Origin: an uncultured Shinella sp.
Lineage (GTDB): Bacteria; Pseudomonadota; Alphaproteobacteria; Rhizobiales; Rhizobiaceae
DNA length: 6,245 nt
NCBI GenBank assembly: GCA_946481465.1
Contig: CAMLOC010000232.1
Span: 1 to 6,245, forward strand
Direction of reading: 5' to 3'
Positions 5,956 to 6,245 of this stretch are shown piece after piece; position 1 is the stretch's first letter, and each line of letters opens with the position of its first letter. Under the pieces are notes generated by a model, which was not told the origin of the DNA, did no database searches, and saw nothing but the letters and a program-made list of their open reading frames with translations. Position numbers and translations under genes: made by a program.

Positions 5956-6245
5956 ATGAGTTCGGCACAGGGCGGCACGAGCAGCGAAACGGGCAGGACC
6001 GGCGGCAGGCTGAATGCGCTGGCGGGCCTCGTCAAACGATATTCCTCGCCGGAATTCTCCGTGGCGCACGGCGGCCACGTCCAGACCATCGCGGCCGGGA
6101 ACTACACGGTCAGCGGCCTGTCGCGCCATGTGCGCCTCGGCGAGTTCGTCGCCCATCGCAGCCCGACCGGCATCCATCTCGGCGAGGTCGTCCGCGTCGA
6201 GCCGGACACGGTTGTCGTCTGCCCGATCGAGCCGGGCGAACCGAT
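5956..6245 (+). CDS. fliI: Flagellar export ATPase FliI (5' part, cut at window edge)
   Basis: FliI is the cytoplasmic ATPase of the flagellar type III export apparatus, related to F1-ATPase beta subunits. Only the first 96 codons are present. They contain the N-terminal beta-barrel region with the family hallmark NYTVSGLSRHVRLGEFVAHR (residues 54-73) and IHLGEVVRV (78-86). The Walker A and B motifs lie beyond the window, so catalytic intactness cannot be checked. The first 20 residues or so are Gly/Ser/Thr-rich (MSSAQGGTSSETGRTGG) and look like a variable extension before the helical start LNALAGLVKRY. In other bacteria this end of FliI binds FliH. The ATG at 5956 has only a weak ribosome binding site (GGAAG 13 bases upstream), and coupling to flgF translation, whose stop is 6 bases away, is likely. 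In related genomes flgB, flgC and fliE follow. Confidence 0.93.
   Translation, partial: MSSAQGGTSSETGRTGGRLNALAGLVKRYSSPEFSVAHGGHVQTIAAGNYTVSGLSRHVRLGEFVAHRSPTGIHLGEVVRVEPDTVVVCPIEPGEP

Noticed and set aside
1..6245. tRNA, rRNA, CRISPR array, insertion sequence or phage remnant
   Set aside because: None was seen. The whole window is taken up by compact flagellar genes of uniform composition, with only short gaps.

Overview
The window is a single high-GC flagellar locus. Its gene order and protein sequences match the flagellar regulon of Rhizobiaceae (Sinorhizobium/Agrobacterium/Shinella-like Alphaproteobacteria). The organism call rests on three things: the minus-strand order motA-fliM-fliN-fliG-flhB, divergent from DUF1217-flgF-fliI; the divergent form of FliM; and the presence of a DUF1217 gene, which I know from rhizobial flagellar clusters. 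The species cannot be fixed from this sequence.

Layout. Positions 1-605 (minus) hold the first 201 codons of flhB, cut by the window edge. Positions 606-716 are a short, structured gap with a strong minus-strand terminator-like hairpin and a second hairpin next to the flhB ribosome binding site. Positions 717-4270 (minus) hold, in transcription order, motA, fliM, fliN and fliG with gaps of 3, 62 and 30 bases: the stator subunit followed by the whole C-ring. Positions 4271-4442 are the divergent intergenic region, which must contain start signals for both directions. Positions 4443-6245 (plus) hold a DUF1217 gene, flgF (proximal rod) and the first 96 codons of fliI (export ATPase, cut by the window edge), packed with gaps of 1 and 6 bases.

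Function. MotA is the torque-generating stator subunit, FliG/FliM/FliN form the rotor/switch ring, FlhB is the export-gate substrate-specificity switch, FliI powers export of axial proteins, and FlgF is one such axial (rod) protein. The DUF1217 product has no known function. It lacks cysteine and a Sec signal and sits directly before flgF, so it could be an exported flagellar component (inference).

The most notable observation is an in-frame TAG at codon 25 of fliN. The reading frame is otherwise intact and recognisable on both sides. Taken at face value, full-length FliN is not made, and the only downstream in-frame ATG (2021) would yield a 77-residue product covering just the SpoA domain. 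Other points of interest are possible alternative base pairing between the fliG-flhB terminator and the flhB leader, a Phe-Gly-rich linker in FliN with a perfect 15-base tandem repeat, and a FliM that lacks both the usual CheY-binding N-terminus and the GGXG motif.
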